Origin: Quillaja saponaria
Lineage: Eukaryota; Streptophyta; Magnoliopsida; Fabales; Quillajaceae
Assembly (NCBI GenBank): GCA_029379385.1
Contig: CM055605.1
Location: forward strand, 2,081,001-2,145,000
Length of the DNA: 64,000 nucleotides
Direction of reading: 5' to 3'
Each line of letters begins with the position of its first letter. The first letter of the stretch is position 1. Both the position numbers and the translations under genes were made by a program. Below, in pieces: positions 48,492 to 62,200 of the stretch. Under the pieces are notes generated by a model. That model ran no database searches. It was not told where the DNA came from and worked only from the letters and a program-made list of their open reading frames with translations.

Positions 48492-51266
48492 TGGTTCCTG
48501 TAATAAAATTTTAAGGACAGCCCATAAATTATTGAAAGAAGAAGAATAATGGGTATGCAATAAAAACATAAATAAAAAAGTAGATTACCATAATTATAAA
48601 GGTTGATTACAATGGAGACTGGTTGAATCCAAAGAGAAGAGAGAGGGTTTGGGGTGGAGAATTTGAAAACTCTGAGGAAGGAGAAAGAGTAACATGAGAC
48701 TCATCAGCAAAACAATGAATTTAAGTAAAGGACAAAAGGGGTTTTTATATTTATAAATAAACAAGGTGCATGTGTTGACGGTTCGGATTAGATGGGATGG
48801 TAGTTTTGGATCGTTAGATCGGACAAGGAAATATAGGGTATGTTTGGGGGTTACACTACACTATTACAATTTACACACCCTTTAACCTTCTTTAGGTTAC
48901 GTTTCTTTTGCAGCTGGCTAATTAGGAATAGCAAGTTAGCAACCATGTCCAAGTGTGATTAATTTCCCACTTATATTAATTTATTATGGGCTTCAATTAA
49001 TTATCTTAAATATATACATCGGTGTAATGTAATGTTTATAAAAAATTTGACCTTATAAATTTTTTAAGAAAATGTGAAAGCATCAAATTATGTAACTTTG
49101 TATATAAATATTGAATGTTTTGTGGGACTAAGTATTTTCTTTTTCTTTTTAAACAATAAAAGTAATTTGACATGAAGACAACATTAATAGTGACAGATTT
49201 TATGGATATGAAATATATCCAAATGATAAAAGAGATTTATATAGAATCTTCTTTTAAAAGTTGAATATCTATGCACAAATGCACTTTGGGATCAAGATGA
49301 CAATTTCAATCCACTTGTCTTGTTCCGTCCCACTGGGGAGAAAATATTTTTTTATGGTAGAGACATAAGTGCAGGTAAAGATATATTTTATTTCACCTCG
49401 GGTACGTGACAGATAAAAATTTTAGTCAAAGTTTGGCTGGTATTTGTTCTACCCCACACTCTTATTACAAATTTTTTTATTATATAGATTTACAAAAATA
49501 AATAAATAGAATAATTGGTTCTTAGACTTGATTAAGTTATGCTATCCACAATAAGTATGCAATAGATTTAAATAAAAGCTAATAGAAGCTTGATAGGGTA
49601 CAAGCTTGGCGAAAATGTTTTGCTTATTTTATTTTATTTTATTTAATTTTTTTTTTTTTGGGTAACAAATGGGAAAAAAAAAAAAAAAAATCATTTATGA
49701 ACTAGGGAATCTGAATCGAATAAGGTAGAATTGAGCCCAAAATTGTTTGGAAAATGTGAAGCCCAAATCCCTGTCATGGAGAAGAAGGAAGTCCAACTAG
49801 ACTCTATCTTTCTTTCTTCCTCTTATGTTACTCGGCCTAAATAAAAAGCCCAATTGGCCCATATCTTACTGACAGCTTAATTAATAAAGAAAAGAAAAAA
49901 AAGTTAATCTTTGATGAATTAATTATTATTTGACACACTGCTAGTAATTAGGAATAATGATTACTATTAATTATACATAGTACTTGTCTTATTCATTAAT
50001 AATATTTAAATTTATACAATGACAGTATTAGTTATTTAATAAATAAAACAAATAATCTTGTATTTTTTAAAAATGAACTGCCTTCCACTTTGTAATTTTA
50101 TTTAAATTTTCATAAAATTAAAAAGGATTAAACTAATTTACTCTTTAAAAAAATATATATATATATGATTAGCACATTTGATTAACTAAGATCATAAGTC
50201 TTAATGGTGCTAATAGAGACATATTTAGGTCTAAAAGTCATAATCACAAAAGAAATGACATGAAAAATATAGTATTTTTTATATAGATAAAACAAATGCT
50301 TCAAGTTTTAATCACTCACCACCTAAATAACATTGGCTTTTGTTGCTGTAGAGTCTATTTGAATTAGAGAAGAGACTTAAATTATAGTCTTTGCCCCCCA
50401 CTTTAATTTATTTAATTGTATTTGAGTTGTTTAAAATTTAAGATTTGTGATCGTAGTATGAAAAACATATTTAGGTACAAATTAAAAGGTCATTGGACCA
50501 ACAATCAAATTTATAGAAAAAATTTGACCTTTGAGAATGGGACAAAGAAGGAAATAAAAGAGATGATGAAGGATTAGAAAAAGAAGAAAGAAAAAAGAGT
50601 GGACCTATGCCGTGTAATGCTTAAGACGCAAGTCGCGATACCCATGGATCCCAGGATGCGTGCCAACCAGGCTCTTAGCTGCCCTATTGAAAATGTTCAA
50701 TGTTTTCACATTTACACTTTCATGTGGTTCTACAATATTCCAACATTCAAACCTTATTTTTTTTTTTTTGTTAAAAATAATTTATTGCAAACTAAACCGT
50801 GTTAGTACAATAAAAACCTGAGGAATACAATCGGGTAACAAATCTTGTTATAATCCAACATAAAAACTGTAGAAACAAAACCACTGAGAGAATTTTTGAC
50901 CCTGCTAATCCTCCAAGGCAAGTGTTTGACAAATGAAATTTTCTGACACAAAAGAAAGACAACATTTATTCATTTTCTTAGTGGAGCACAGAGCATATGA
51001 AAAACAGTTTTAAATATTATAAAAATACTGTCCTAGAAAATACCTAAAAGTTGTTGTACACATTGTAGCACTTTTAAACTTCATAGTGCTATCTTTTCTA
51101 TCCAAGACCCACCAAGCATTTTGACCAGAAACCCACTATGTAAAACATCTAAATCTCATTTTTCATCAAAAAATCCGAAAAATTCTAAACCCTCTTGGTT
51201 ATTCTATAATTTGAATTTTTGAGAGAGGAAACTTCTGTTTGCAAACCTCTTCTTCCTTTCTATTGA
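48492..51266. other. Long AT-rich intergenic region
   Basis: PLATZ leader and promoter (to about 48700), then 2.5 kb of AT-rich DNA with poly(A)/poly(T) runs near 49650-49690 and 50757-50772. A short GC-richer patch at 50600-50690 stands out but encodes nothing recognisable. No gene seen. Confidence 0.45.
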
Positions 51267-54200
51267 ATGGAAAACTACTCTGTTCTAGTTGTTTCTGTTC
51301 TGCTCTTTGTTCAACTTTTTCATGGAGTAACAGCTCGTACTTTGAACAAACAAGATGGATCAGAGGACTGGGGATACGTTGAAATCAGACCCAGTAAGCC
51401 AATTTCATCATCATTCTACAAGTTTCAATATTTTTGATGCCTCAAAACAGAGTTTTCATGAAAATATTTTCATCTTGCAGTATTATAGATGCTTCAAAAT
51501 AGCATTAAAAAATCGATTCTTTTTTCATGTATTCCTTTGGATTGTGTTACACAGAAGCACACTTGTTCTGGTGGCTGTACAGAAGTCCTTACAGAGTGGA
51601 GGATCCATCCAAGCCATGGCCAATTGTTCTTTGGTTGCAGGGTGGACCTGTGAGTGTTACCAATTTTGTTTAGAATCTGAAACCCAGAATTCTGTATCTC
51701 CTAATTTGTGTATTTTTCTATAAAAACAGGGTGGTTCTGGAGTTGGGATTGGGAATTTTGTAGAGATTGGGCCTCTGGACTCCAATTTGAAGCCGCGAAA
51801 TTCGACATGGTTGCTTAAAGCAGACCTCTTGTTTGTGGTAAATCAGCCATAGCATGGACAAAAAAACTTGAAATGATTGTATTCTTTTGGGTTCATAAAT
51901 AATTTAAGCTACTCTTTTTGGTAATCATATAGGATAATCCAGTAGGAACAGGGTATAGTTTTGCAGAGGATACAAATCTGTTTGTGAAAACAGATGAGGA
52001 GGCTGCTGCTGATTTGACTACATTATTGGTAGATTTATTCAATAAGGATGAGAATCTTCAAAAGAATCCTCTGTATATTGTGGCAGAGTCTTATGGTGGA
52101 AAGTTTGCTGTAACTTTTGGATTATCAGCTCTGAAAGCCATTGAAGAAGGGAGGTTGAAGCTCAAACTTGGAGGTAATTGCTTGTTGAAACTTTAGTATT
52201 TTGATTAGAAAATTAAATTATGAATTTTCATATGATTATGTTTGTAGGAGTAGCATTAGGGGACAGTTGGATCTCCCCTGAAGACTATGTGGTTAGTATG
52301 ATTATGAAGTTGAATTGTAAATTATGGATTTTCACATTTTTAGTTTTTATAAGTTCTTCTTATAACTTGGATATGAAATTTGCAGTTCTCATGGGGTCCT
52401 CTTCTCAAAGACCTATCAAGGCTAGACTATAATGGGCTGCAAAAATCAAACAGGTCTTTCTACATGTATATAGATATTTGCATATGCTAAATATGAAAGA
52501 TATTGACGATTTATGTGTTAATAGATGTCTAACTTGTGTCGATTTATCAATAATCTCATGATGATATATTTTCATGTAGTTTTATAGTAAGCCAATAGTA
52601 ATACATTATAACAAAGAGATCTTGATAATAAAACAATTGAGAGACTGACAATATAGAGATATGATACAACAAATAGTCGGATAATATATGATATTTTACA
52701 TGTAAATATACAAATTATTAAAATATTTGATGATTTACTTTTAGATAAATATTTTCGCCGATACAATAATAATATGATAACTTTTATTTAACAGCTTAGC
52801 TCAGAAAATTAGGCAGCAACTTCTGGATGGTGAATTTGTTGAAGCCACTGATAGTTGGAGTGCACTTGAGTCAGTAATTAGCTCCAGCAGCAACAATGTG
52901 GTAAATTTGACTTTCGTCCATCACATTTTTCCACCCTAATTTTTTCTAAACATATAACTAAATATTTTAATTTATATACTAGTCATTATTTTGTTTTTGA
53001 AAATTTCCAGGATTTTTACAATTTTCTTTCAGAAAATTCCGGAGGCAACTCAATCACATCAATGGATTTAGGGCAATCCAAAGTAATTTCAGTGCAACGA
53101 TACTCAAGATATTTGAGTTCGTTAAGACCTACTCCTGGTGGTAATGGTGGTCTTGGTAGCTTGTTAAATGGTGTCATTAAGAAAAAATTAAAAATTATTC
53201 CGGATAATGTCACGTAAGTATATCTTTTTTATAAACATTCAAAAAAATAAAAAAATTTCGGTTATGATTACATTGTTAATTGTCTTTATTTTGTGTTGAC
53301 AGATGGGGAGGGCAGTCCCAGTTTGTTTCCAAAAATCTTGAAGGTGATTTTATGAAGCCAAGGATTAATGAGGTAAAAATGAAGGTTTAACTAAACCTAA
53401 AAATTAATTATTTTTATTTTTTTAGGTTTAGAATATGGTTACTATGTACGTCAATGATTTTAGTAATGCATCGAATCGATACGAATAGAGAAAAATAAAT
53501 CATGTAACTGACTCGATTAGTTAAGATTTGAAACTTAATTATTATTATTTTGTTTATAGGTGGATGAGCTTCTAGCTAAAGGAGTCAATGTAACTGTATA
53601 TAATGGGCAGGTAAAAGTCTTTTTCATGTTTCAATAATTTTTACTGGTTGTGGTTTAATATCTGATAATTAGTTAATAATCTGTCTGGTTAACTATATTG
53701 TAGGTTGATCTCATTTGTGCAACCAAAGGGACTGAAGCTTGGGTTGAGAAGCTCAAGTATAATTCTCTCTCTCTCTCGGTGAATGAAAATTATAGGGAAG
53801 AAAAAGAAGAAATTTATGGAAAGAAACAAAATCTATATGCTTCAGTGTTTTTTTATTTTTTACTTACTTATTCTAAGTTTCTAACCCTTGTCCTCTTTTT
53901 TTAGATGGGAAGGGCTTCAGAGTTTTTTAACAAAGGACAGAACTCCTTTGTACTGTGGAAGTGATAAAACTACCCAAGGTTTCTATAAGGCCTATAAGAA
54001 CCTACACTTCTATTGGATTCTTGGAGCTGGTCATTTTGTAAGTCAATGTATAATCTAAACTTTTTTTTAAGTTAGACATTACCATCAATTTTGCTGAAAA
54101 TTAGTCCTGACAATTTATTAATGAAGGTAATATAGTGTCAGAATCTGAATTATGCAAGAATTTTTGTTGTGGATGATATAGATTTCAGATTCTCTTGTCT

Positions 54201-54347
54201 TCTAAGAAAGTCATTGATATTTTTTTGTGCATTTTTAATAAATTTTTGTTTGGTGCTGCTTTAAATATACAGGTACCAGTAGATCAGCCCTGCATAGCAT
54301 TAAACATGGTGGGGGCAATCACACAGTCACCAGCTACTTCTACATGA
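51267..54347 (+). CDS. SCPL51: Serine carboxypeptidase-like 51 (SCPL51 type)
   Basis: Thirteen exons: 51267-51393, 51555-51649, 51730-51837, 51933-52173, 52248-52291, 52386-52453, 52795-52900, 53011-53213, 53303-53372, 53560-53610, 53704-53756, 53905-54037, 54273-54347. They give exactly 457 residues. An N-terminal signal peptide (VLVVSVLLFVQLFHGVTA) precedes the mature S10 peptidase fold: HLFWWLY, LWLQGGPGGSGVGIGNF, the nucleophile in VAESYGGK (Ser about 163), Asp in NGQVDLIC (about 373), His in GAGHFVP (about 432). The catalytic triad is complete, so this should be an active secreted or vacuolar serine carboxypeptidase or acyltransferase; the substrate is unknown. No lesion. From memory the Arabidopsis counterpart is At2g27920 (461 residues). 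Confidence 0.95.
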
Positions 54348-55025
54348 GAAAAAGAAAACTGTTTCTAGTTTCTACACAACCAAACAAACAATATGTCAAT
54401 TCAAATATTTCAATTAGTCCACTAGACTCAAATATTTCAAAGTTTTCCAATAGACTTTCATTAATCATGCTGTAGTTTGAAGAGCACCCATTGGAGTACT
54501 AAATCAGTATTCCATCCCTTTAGTTTACTCCCTGGTGTTGAATTGGAAAAGAGACAAAGTATTAACTTGATGTGCAACTCCTCCCTCTGGTTAACTTGAG
54601 ATCATGAAGTCATACTTGCTTCTTCTTTTTTGACATATAATGTGATCCAAAGAAAACATTTGAGGCTCCTCTGAAAGGAATTATTGTATATAACTTTGAC
54701 ACCAGAAGATATACAACCTCAACGTTACTTATAATTAACAGCTTAAATAAGATACATACTTTAAAGTTCATTTGCATGAATGAACCTGAACCCAAAATGA
54801 GAAAGGATCTCCCCATACATAATACTGACACAATTTCAGTCCCGATTGCTAAGAATTCTGATATGCTTTATGACCTGCCGAAGTAGCACTTGGAGAATGA
54901 GGTACATTTTTGTATTAACCTGTTTAACGGTAAGTCCGATTGGTTTATAAGATAGAACAAAATAAGACAAGAACATGAGAACATATTCATATTCTTTTAT
55001 GTAAAGTAGCTACTAACAATGTGCA
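54348..55025. other. 3' flanks of SCPL51 and the VPS50 relic, no gene seen
   Basis: Convergent gene ends meet here. I see no exon. Confidence 0.45.
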
Positions 55026-58000
55026 TTAGATGGGTTTAATGTTCTCTTTATATACCCCACATCCAAATACTTCAGAAGGAACGAGTGAGAGGTAAGATTG
55101 ATTTCTGCACTTCGCCTGGTAAACAAAATCAACAGCACCTTTCAATTTTTCTATATCCAACCTGGTTTTTCTCTCCACCTTTCATGAAAGGACGAGTGAT
55201 TCCAACAATCTGACTTTCTGATTCTGCAAACAAATATAGATCCTTTAAAATTCATAAACATTTAAAGCATTCAAAGTTTATGTTAAAGTATTAAAAAATA
55301 GCATAAATGAATGGATTGTTCTTACCGGTTTTCAATTGTTCCCATAACGCAATATCTGTTTGTTGTAGTTATAAGCCTGGTTTAAGAGTGAAGGCACAAA
55401 GGTCCATGTAAGTGCCGAAAAATGACAATTGCAGTCAGCAAAGTTTCAAAGGTCAAGCTGCAACATGACTTTATTTGCAGAATAAAAAATGTTACTTATT
55501 CTTACCTTAATGAAAGTCTCAACCATTTGTAACTTAGGCTTCACGTTTATTGACACAAAATGTTGCAGCCCATTGATCAAAACGTACAGAGACAGTAAAG
55601 TCACAAAAGATGGAGGGAGAGGGTCTATAAGGAATTACAAACGAGCAGGCAGAGCAGTCACAAGATGGTAAAAATTTGAATTTACTGAGAATTTAGGGCT
55701 TCTAAGATTTGATTACTATTCTGATCTGGAAGCTGGATTATGCTTCTCAAAGTTCAATCTTAGAAGGATTAAGTCATATGTATAAAAAGAGAATACATAA
55801 GTATAAAAAGTCAATAATGTATTTGGTAGAAAAGAACCTGAAGGTCCAATGACATGAGGGCTCGTCCTTCATCAGTGCACTTCTTCACTCGTGAAAGACA
55901 TTTAATTCAGAGTTTCAGCCACAACTTCAAGCCCATATTCTAATAGTAAGTCTTGAAGCTACATATAAAGAAACAGAATTAGTAATTTTGCCACGAACAT
56001 CATTGAAACTACAGCTTGCTTCTCTCCTTTTATCTCCCTATTTAACAATCCACAGCCAAGTTATAAACACGTTGCGAGATGCAATTAGCATCACCTGCAC
56101 TCAAAATGGTGGGATTCTTGATGTGAGCCAAGGATGAAGCTAGCATTTGCCTTGTTCTATAGATATCAACCATGATATGAGCACACATACTACGTGCTTG
56201 TGTGACCAAACTGCAGAAATTAAGATCCCATCCCCTTACCATCTCAGTTATGCACACTTCATGAAACACAATAAAAATAATAGAGGAAACTATAGATTTC
56301 CATAATTCCTAATGAAATCGCAGTGAGCAATACCTCTTTGCGAATTCCTCCATGAGCAAGCCTCGTTTTATAGTGCTTGAATTCTCCCAACAACAAATCG
56401 ACATACCTGATACAATCAGTCAGAACACCAGTCAAGTGGTAGCTGTAAATGCACAGAAAAAGAAAAAAAAATACTATAATTACGGAGATGCACATATACA
56501 AAATATAAAATTTGGAAACATATTAATCAACAGAATTAACAAAATCTGGAGTTACATTCACTGTGTAGAAAGATGACCAATGCCCCAATCCTTTCAGATG
56601 GTCGCATGCCAACATCAACAGAAAATTATGTTAAGTAGTGACAACTGGTGAAAGATTTTCAAAAGCGAATGACAAAGGAAATAAAAAAAAAAATTCAATT
56701 TAGACAGAGATATAGAGCCTGCAGAGCAACATTTAAGTACGCACAATGTGAGACCTGTAAAACTATGGACAGAAAAGGAAAAAGAAAATGAGAAATAGCA
56801 GAAGAAAATGTCCAAATAACCCAAAATCCACACCAACAGATGTTATAAGCACTTATCTTGATTTTTAAGAAAATGAATCATTCAAGATAGTATTAAATGA
56901 AAATCAGCAATTATCTGCATTCAGCGTATGTATTAATGCTCTATATATGTGATTAATAAGATAACAAACACAAGAAAATTAAATTTACAACTTTGAAAAA
57001 GATCCAAGGAAACAAACCCATTATGCTCTAGGCCCAGATCTTTTAGCTCCCACTTAGCATTAGCAATTCGATCGACATACCTGTAAACAGTAGCCATTCA
57101 TAATTGAATCACAACTAAAACAAACAAAAATGGGCTACATCAAAGGTATAATTCAGAAGTTTTCTGTTATACCAAAAAAAAGGTAATAATCCAGAAAAGT
57201 TCTACCAAACAGAAGGAGCCAACATTAGAAATATTGCTGAAATTTCTTTTTAGTACACAATAGACTATAACCACACAAGAGCCAAAAGTAGAGGCCAGGG
57301 AGCTGTTACAAACACAAGCATCGAAAAGGGAGATATTTGATATTTAATAATTTAAATGAGCTCATAGCACATTCAATTTCCATGCACAATTTTTTTGGCA
57401 TCTTTCATAACTCATCATAATTAAGCACTAAACTGGCATAAATAAAATGATATATTTCGATGCAGCACAGCTGATCAACAGATGATTGTTTTCAATAACT
57501 CATCCTCTAGGATACAAAATTTTCATAACTAGGTTAGTCTCTTTCTGAATTATTAAGAACAAACTGCCTTTCCAAGTTCAAGTTCTATCAAGGGTTTTTC
57601 TACTATAACAATGGATGGCCATAAGGCTTTATGAAGTCATTTTCCAATGAATGCATTCATGAGGCCTTGTAAGAAGATATTGAACCTAGGAAACAGAACT
57701 GCAGATAATGGGGCACAAACTTATGTGAAGATTTTATTTTTTCATTTTCGTACAATTTCAATATATATATATATATATAATGATAATAATAACAACAATA
57801 ATTGCTGCTTTTGAACTTTTCTGGTAGGGAATGTTCTAGGTAAGCATAAGAGTATAGTCTTGCACCGCCAAAGAAGTATGCTTCACTATTATTCCAACGT
57901 CAATTTCAGATTTTCATGAACCTGTTGATTAGCCCAACTTTTCCAGTTGAAAGAAACTTTTTATGTAAGCAAAAGACCTCTATGACTATATAAGTACTGT

Positions 58001-58364
58001 TCATCACTTCTGTTGTACATATAATTGCCATTTGATTTAACAAGTGATGACACTACAAATACATTTTGACCCCTTACCTGAAGAAGCATCTTGGGATTGT
58101 AGTTGCAGTTTTGCACCCTCAGAATATAAAACAAATTTGTGCTCTTAATATCTCAATAGCCAAAAATTTCAAAGCAGAACAAGTTTTGTTGGTGATCAAC
58201 TTTTGATGCAGACAATTGATGGTGCTATTAATGAGGAAAATGTTGCAGGCTTGATATATTCAAGGACTATACCATAAGCTTTATTTATATTAGAATACTA
58301 ACATGTGACTACCACATCCAAACAATGTGGGACTTAACTCTCAATACATATACTTTAACAGATG

Positions 58365-58503
58365 GTAATCCAATAAACTAACATACATCTATTTAGTTTG
58401 TCTGCATAGCAGAAAATATAATAGTAAAGTCAAGTAATCCAATAAACTAAACATACATATATTCAGTTTGTCTGCAAAGCAGAAAATATAATAGTAAAGT
58501 CAA
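58365..58503. repeat. Tandem duplication of a 69-70 bp unit in a VPS50 intron
   Basis: Copies at 58365-58433 and 58434-58503 both start GTAATCCAATAAACTAA and end AATATAATAGTAAAGTCA, with a few substitutions. This is a local duplication in an intron. Confidence 0.85.
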
Positions 58504-58799
58504 TTATATTGCTTCTGTTGACACTCACCCGTTAACATGCAGAAGTTGTCTCACTGTTGTCCTATGAATGTGCTCGGTAAGATCTGGCACAGCATCCACC
58601 TACAAATCCTCATAGATTAAAGATCATTTAATTTTAATAAATTTCCTCAAATTAATATAAGATGTCAGAAAAATCGAAACCAGACAAGCCAAACTTGGTC
58701 ATCCACAGGGCTATGTCAAATATGCCTCTAGATAAAGGAGAGACAACAGGGAATGATGTTTTGCAATCAAGCAGACAGCAATGATTTAGGCACAAATAT

Positions 58800-59280
58800 G
58801 TGACAGAAAATAAGCATATTTTTATTCATTGTCCATTGGTTTGGACTTTTTGGTGTAGAAGTTTTTATATTTTCAGCATCTCCTGTGTATACCCAAGTTC
58901 ACTGCATGATCTTTTGGTGACTCGCTACCTAAGCTCTCTGGGAAATAAGGATGTAAATTGTTTATGGAATTGTGCTTTATTTACGGTGATTTGGAAGCGT
59001 GGTTAGAACGTAATACACGAATTTTTCGGAATTTTGTCTACCATGGTCTCTGGGATAAAATTATTTTTCATGCTTGTATTTGGTGCTCTGCTTAGAGAGC
59101 ATTTTAGGGTATTTTTCAGTTGTTATGCAGCGAGATTGGCAAGCGCTTCTGCATTAGACTCTCCTTTTTCTAGTTTTATTTATGTTTACGAGGACTTATT
59201 GTCCTCCTCCATGTACTTATTTTCTCACTTAATCATATTTCTTTCTCACTCAACAAAGCCTTCAATCCCAAATTAATTGG
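58800..59280 (+). mobile_element. Remnant of a LINE-type reverse transcriptase C-terminal (zf-RVT) region
   Basis: The frame from 58800 reads TENKHIFIHCPLVWTFWCRS...PSSLHDLLV...NCLWNCALFTVIWKRG. It has the HCP/W..WC spacing and the LW.CALF..IW end of zinc-binding RT tails in plant non-LTR elements. After a stop the theme continues in other frames: IHEFFGIL in the same frame, then a segment near 59030 that in the conserved tail would read like YHGLWDKI. It sits antisense inside a VPS50 intron. Boundaries are not defined; an AATAAA lies near 59577. Confidence 0.5.
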
Positions 59281-62200
59281 AATTGGCAGAATGAATATTT
59301 TTTTCTCTATCGATGGAAAAAAAACTTAAGAGAAAACAGGGTTTAGTCAAACTAATGTTGGATAGACTCAGGAGGCCTGCCAACTTGGATTTTGTGATTG
59401 GTTTTAGGTTTCAAAGTTATGATCCTAGGAATTTGGGTTAAGGATTAGGCCTAATTGTGGGTTAGTGTTTGAATTCATTCAAGTTGTTGGCCTAGCCCAA
59501 GGACAGTCTGAAAGGGCCCTTGGGGATTGTACTTTTGTTCTCTCTTTTTTTAGTGTGGGGGGTGGGGGGAAATCTGAATAAAACTTCCAAATTTCCCAGT
59601 CAAATGGCCGGTGTCAACAATTGGAACTCAAGCTCTAGAATTTGACACTATTCAATTTTTTTCAGCCTTTTGTAAGATAATATATGCAAGTTCAGATGTA
59701 CATATTGTCTTTCTGTATGCATAGGTATTTATAAATACACTCTAAAGCATAAGTTTTGATGACAAAGTCACATACCAGTTGTGTATGGAAATCCTCAACT
59801 GCAGTTGTGTTACTTTTCAAGAGCATTGATTGGAGATGGGCCTTTGATCTATGTAATATTCGAGCAACAAGAGAAACAGTGTCAGCACCCACACATCTTT
59901 CCTGCAACAAAGTATTTGTGTAATATATAAGCAGCATATACCTCACACAGATTCATTCTTAATTTGAGACCAAAACTTAAAAAATCAACGGACTTCATTG
60001 TCACCAAAGACTCGATATAATTAACTACTTCAAAGAAATCATCTTTGAAACAAGTAACCATTGTATTTTGTCATGATTTATCTTTTCCTACCATGTGACA
60101 AAGCCAGGAAAAGTTAACAGACAGGCACAGAAGAAAGAGCCAAATGCCCAGCAAAAGGGCCACGGGATGATGAGATAATTTTCAACAGGAAGAATTATGT
60201 TCATTATTAAATTAAAACTGAAGCATGCCTAGCAACAGCACCTAAGGACTAATTCTGCAAGGTATATGTGCTGAACTCAATTTCATACAATATTGTTTTT
60301 CTACGAAAGATTGAAAAAACTTATTCCCAATTGGCATCTAGATGGAATTCTCTACATTTAGACAGACCAAAAAGTCAATTACAAATTTAGAGCTTTCTCG
60401 TGCACTTGATATACAATGCAGAAGAATAAGTGTAAGGTGTATGACCGTTTTATTCATGCACGTTTCTTTAGGCAAGGTCACAAGAATACCTTGAGACCCA
60501 AAGATGTCCCTGGAAAGTGACCAAAATTTGTGTTTAGAGGGCTTGTAGGTGTGACATCTGTATATGTAAATGATGCACTCAAAGCTGCGGGTGAAGTGGA
60601 CTGAGGCTTTATCCACTGATTGCAATCTTGAGTTATTCTGGATAAGGCTTTCCGCAGCCGATCTGAATGTCATAATAAGATATTACCTTTAAGTAGAAAA
60701 CAGCTCAAAAGGAAAGTAGTATTATCTGAGATAGCGAAGTTTGAGCAATACGCTCTATGAAGATGACAAGTTGATGGGAAATAATGAACGAGCCAATAAA
60801 AAGGATAAATAACAGAGTGAGTCAGTTAAGATGATAGCAACATCACTTACAATTAAGAGAGTCAGCAGACCCTTTTCCGCTCAAATTAGTGTGTTGCTGA
60901 CCAAATGTTTCATAAATAAAATTAAAAAAAACCTCAAACAACTGGCATATTCCTTGAAACAATATACTGAATCAGGAAAAACAATTTAGAAATAAATGAT
61001 AAGAGACATTAAGCTTGTATATGTTATCTCAATTCTCAACCAATAAAGCAAATGAGGGAAAGAAGTGCCAATATCAGAGGGGAAAGAGGAACATACCTTA
61101 AAGAACTCAACATTGACTATTTCTAATATCTGCATAAGCCTAGCATATTTATCCACAGACCTAACATGTAAACATAAAAACAGCTCAATACACCCAATAT
61201 GAAATAATACAATCTTGAATATGTGAGAGTATAATTTTTTTCAAATATTAGGTAGAAAGTATTTCACCTCAAAAGACTTATTGAAGATCCTGTTTGTGCT
61301 GTAATCTCTTCGCCATTCCAATTCGCATATTGTCCTCTTGATTGACTGGGTTTTGAAATTCAGCTTGGGAGTTGACTGTCTTCATCGATAAAGTCTGCAA
61401 GAAGATCTTCATTTTCATCTTCCAAAACAGAATCAGTGCCATTTGTTTTATTTGAATTGCTCTTTCTAGGCGAGACCTCATCACCATGAAAATTGTCGCT
61501 TATATTTCCATCAACTTCGCCACAGATTGTCCCATTAGGTTGGGAGTAACTATGACCTTCTTTCGAAGTAAATACATTTTGCAAAAATGGGTTTCCACTG
61601 TGAAGCCAATCAGAGAATCCAATCTTCTTGATACTTGTATGGACTGAGTCTGTAGATTTATCTGAATGATTCACCCTGGAAATAGTTGAGCTACCATCTG
61701 ATGAAACAATCAATGGCGTGCCATCACCAATAAGCCCAGCAAAACTTATAAACTGTACTGTATCTGGTGGTAATATAAACCAAGTTTCCTTCTCCAAAAC
61801 CATTTTTAATGCCTGTAAGAGAAAGCAACCAACAAAGATGACTGAATTAAAGCTGCATAGTGTTTGTGTTGAGTGCAATATCAAGCATAAAACTTGTGTA
61901 GAAGTAAACCATGAATTAGCAAAATACTAGCTAAACTAATCACCACCATAGGCCCAGAGTAGAGTACTCAAAAGACAAAAAATATCTCAGCTCAAGAATT
62001 AAAAGATACATGCGCATTGATGGGACCAAGGCTATTGGGCATACATATGGTTTCATCAAAATCAATGATAATGGTTTCAAGACCATCCGAAGATACTACA
62101 TTTTCCAATAAACAAATCAGAGTTTTCATAACCACGAAGCTTTTTCCATTCTTAGTACAATCATCGTTCCACATAAACCTCTCATTAACATCATGTGATA

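Noticed and set aside
50599..50690. GC-richer patch in AT-rich DNA
   Set aside because: It is short, with no frame, tRNA-like fold or repeat structure that I could support.
56042..56269. 75-codon minus-strand open frame inside the VPS50 locus
   Set aside because: The flanking exons (…GGIRKE and LQDLLLEYG…) join in phase without it, so it lies in an intron.
58321..58346. ATGTGGGACTTAACTC, resembling the end of a TRIM/LTR or a snRNA upstream element
   Set aside because: The motif is too short, and no matching second terminus, target duplication or snRNA body was found nearby.
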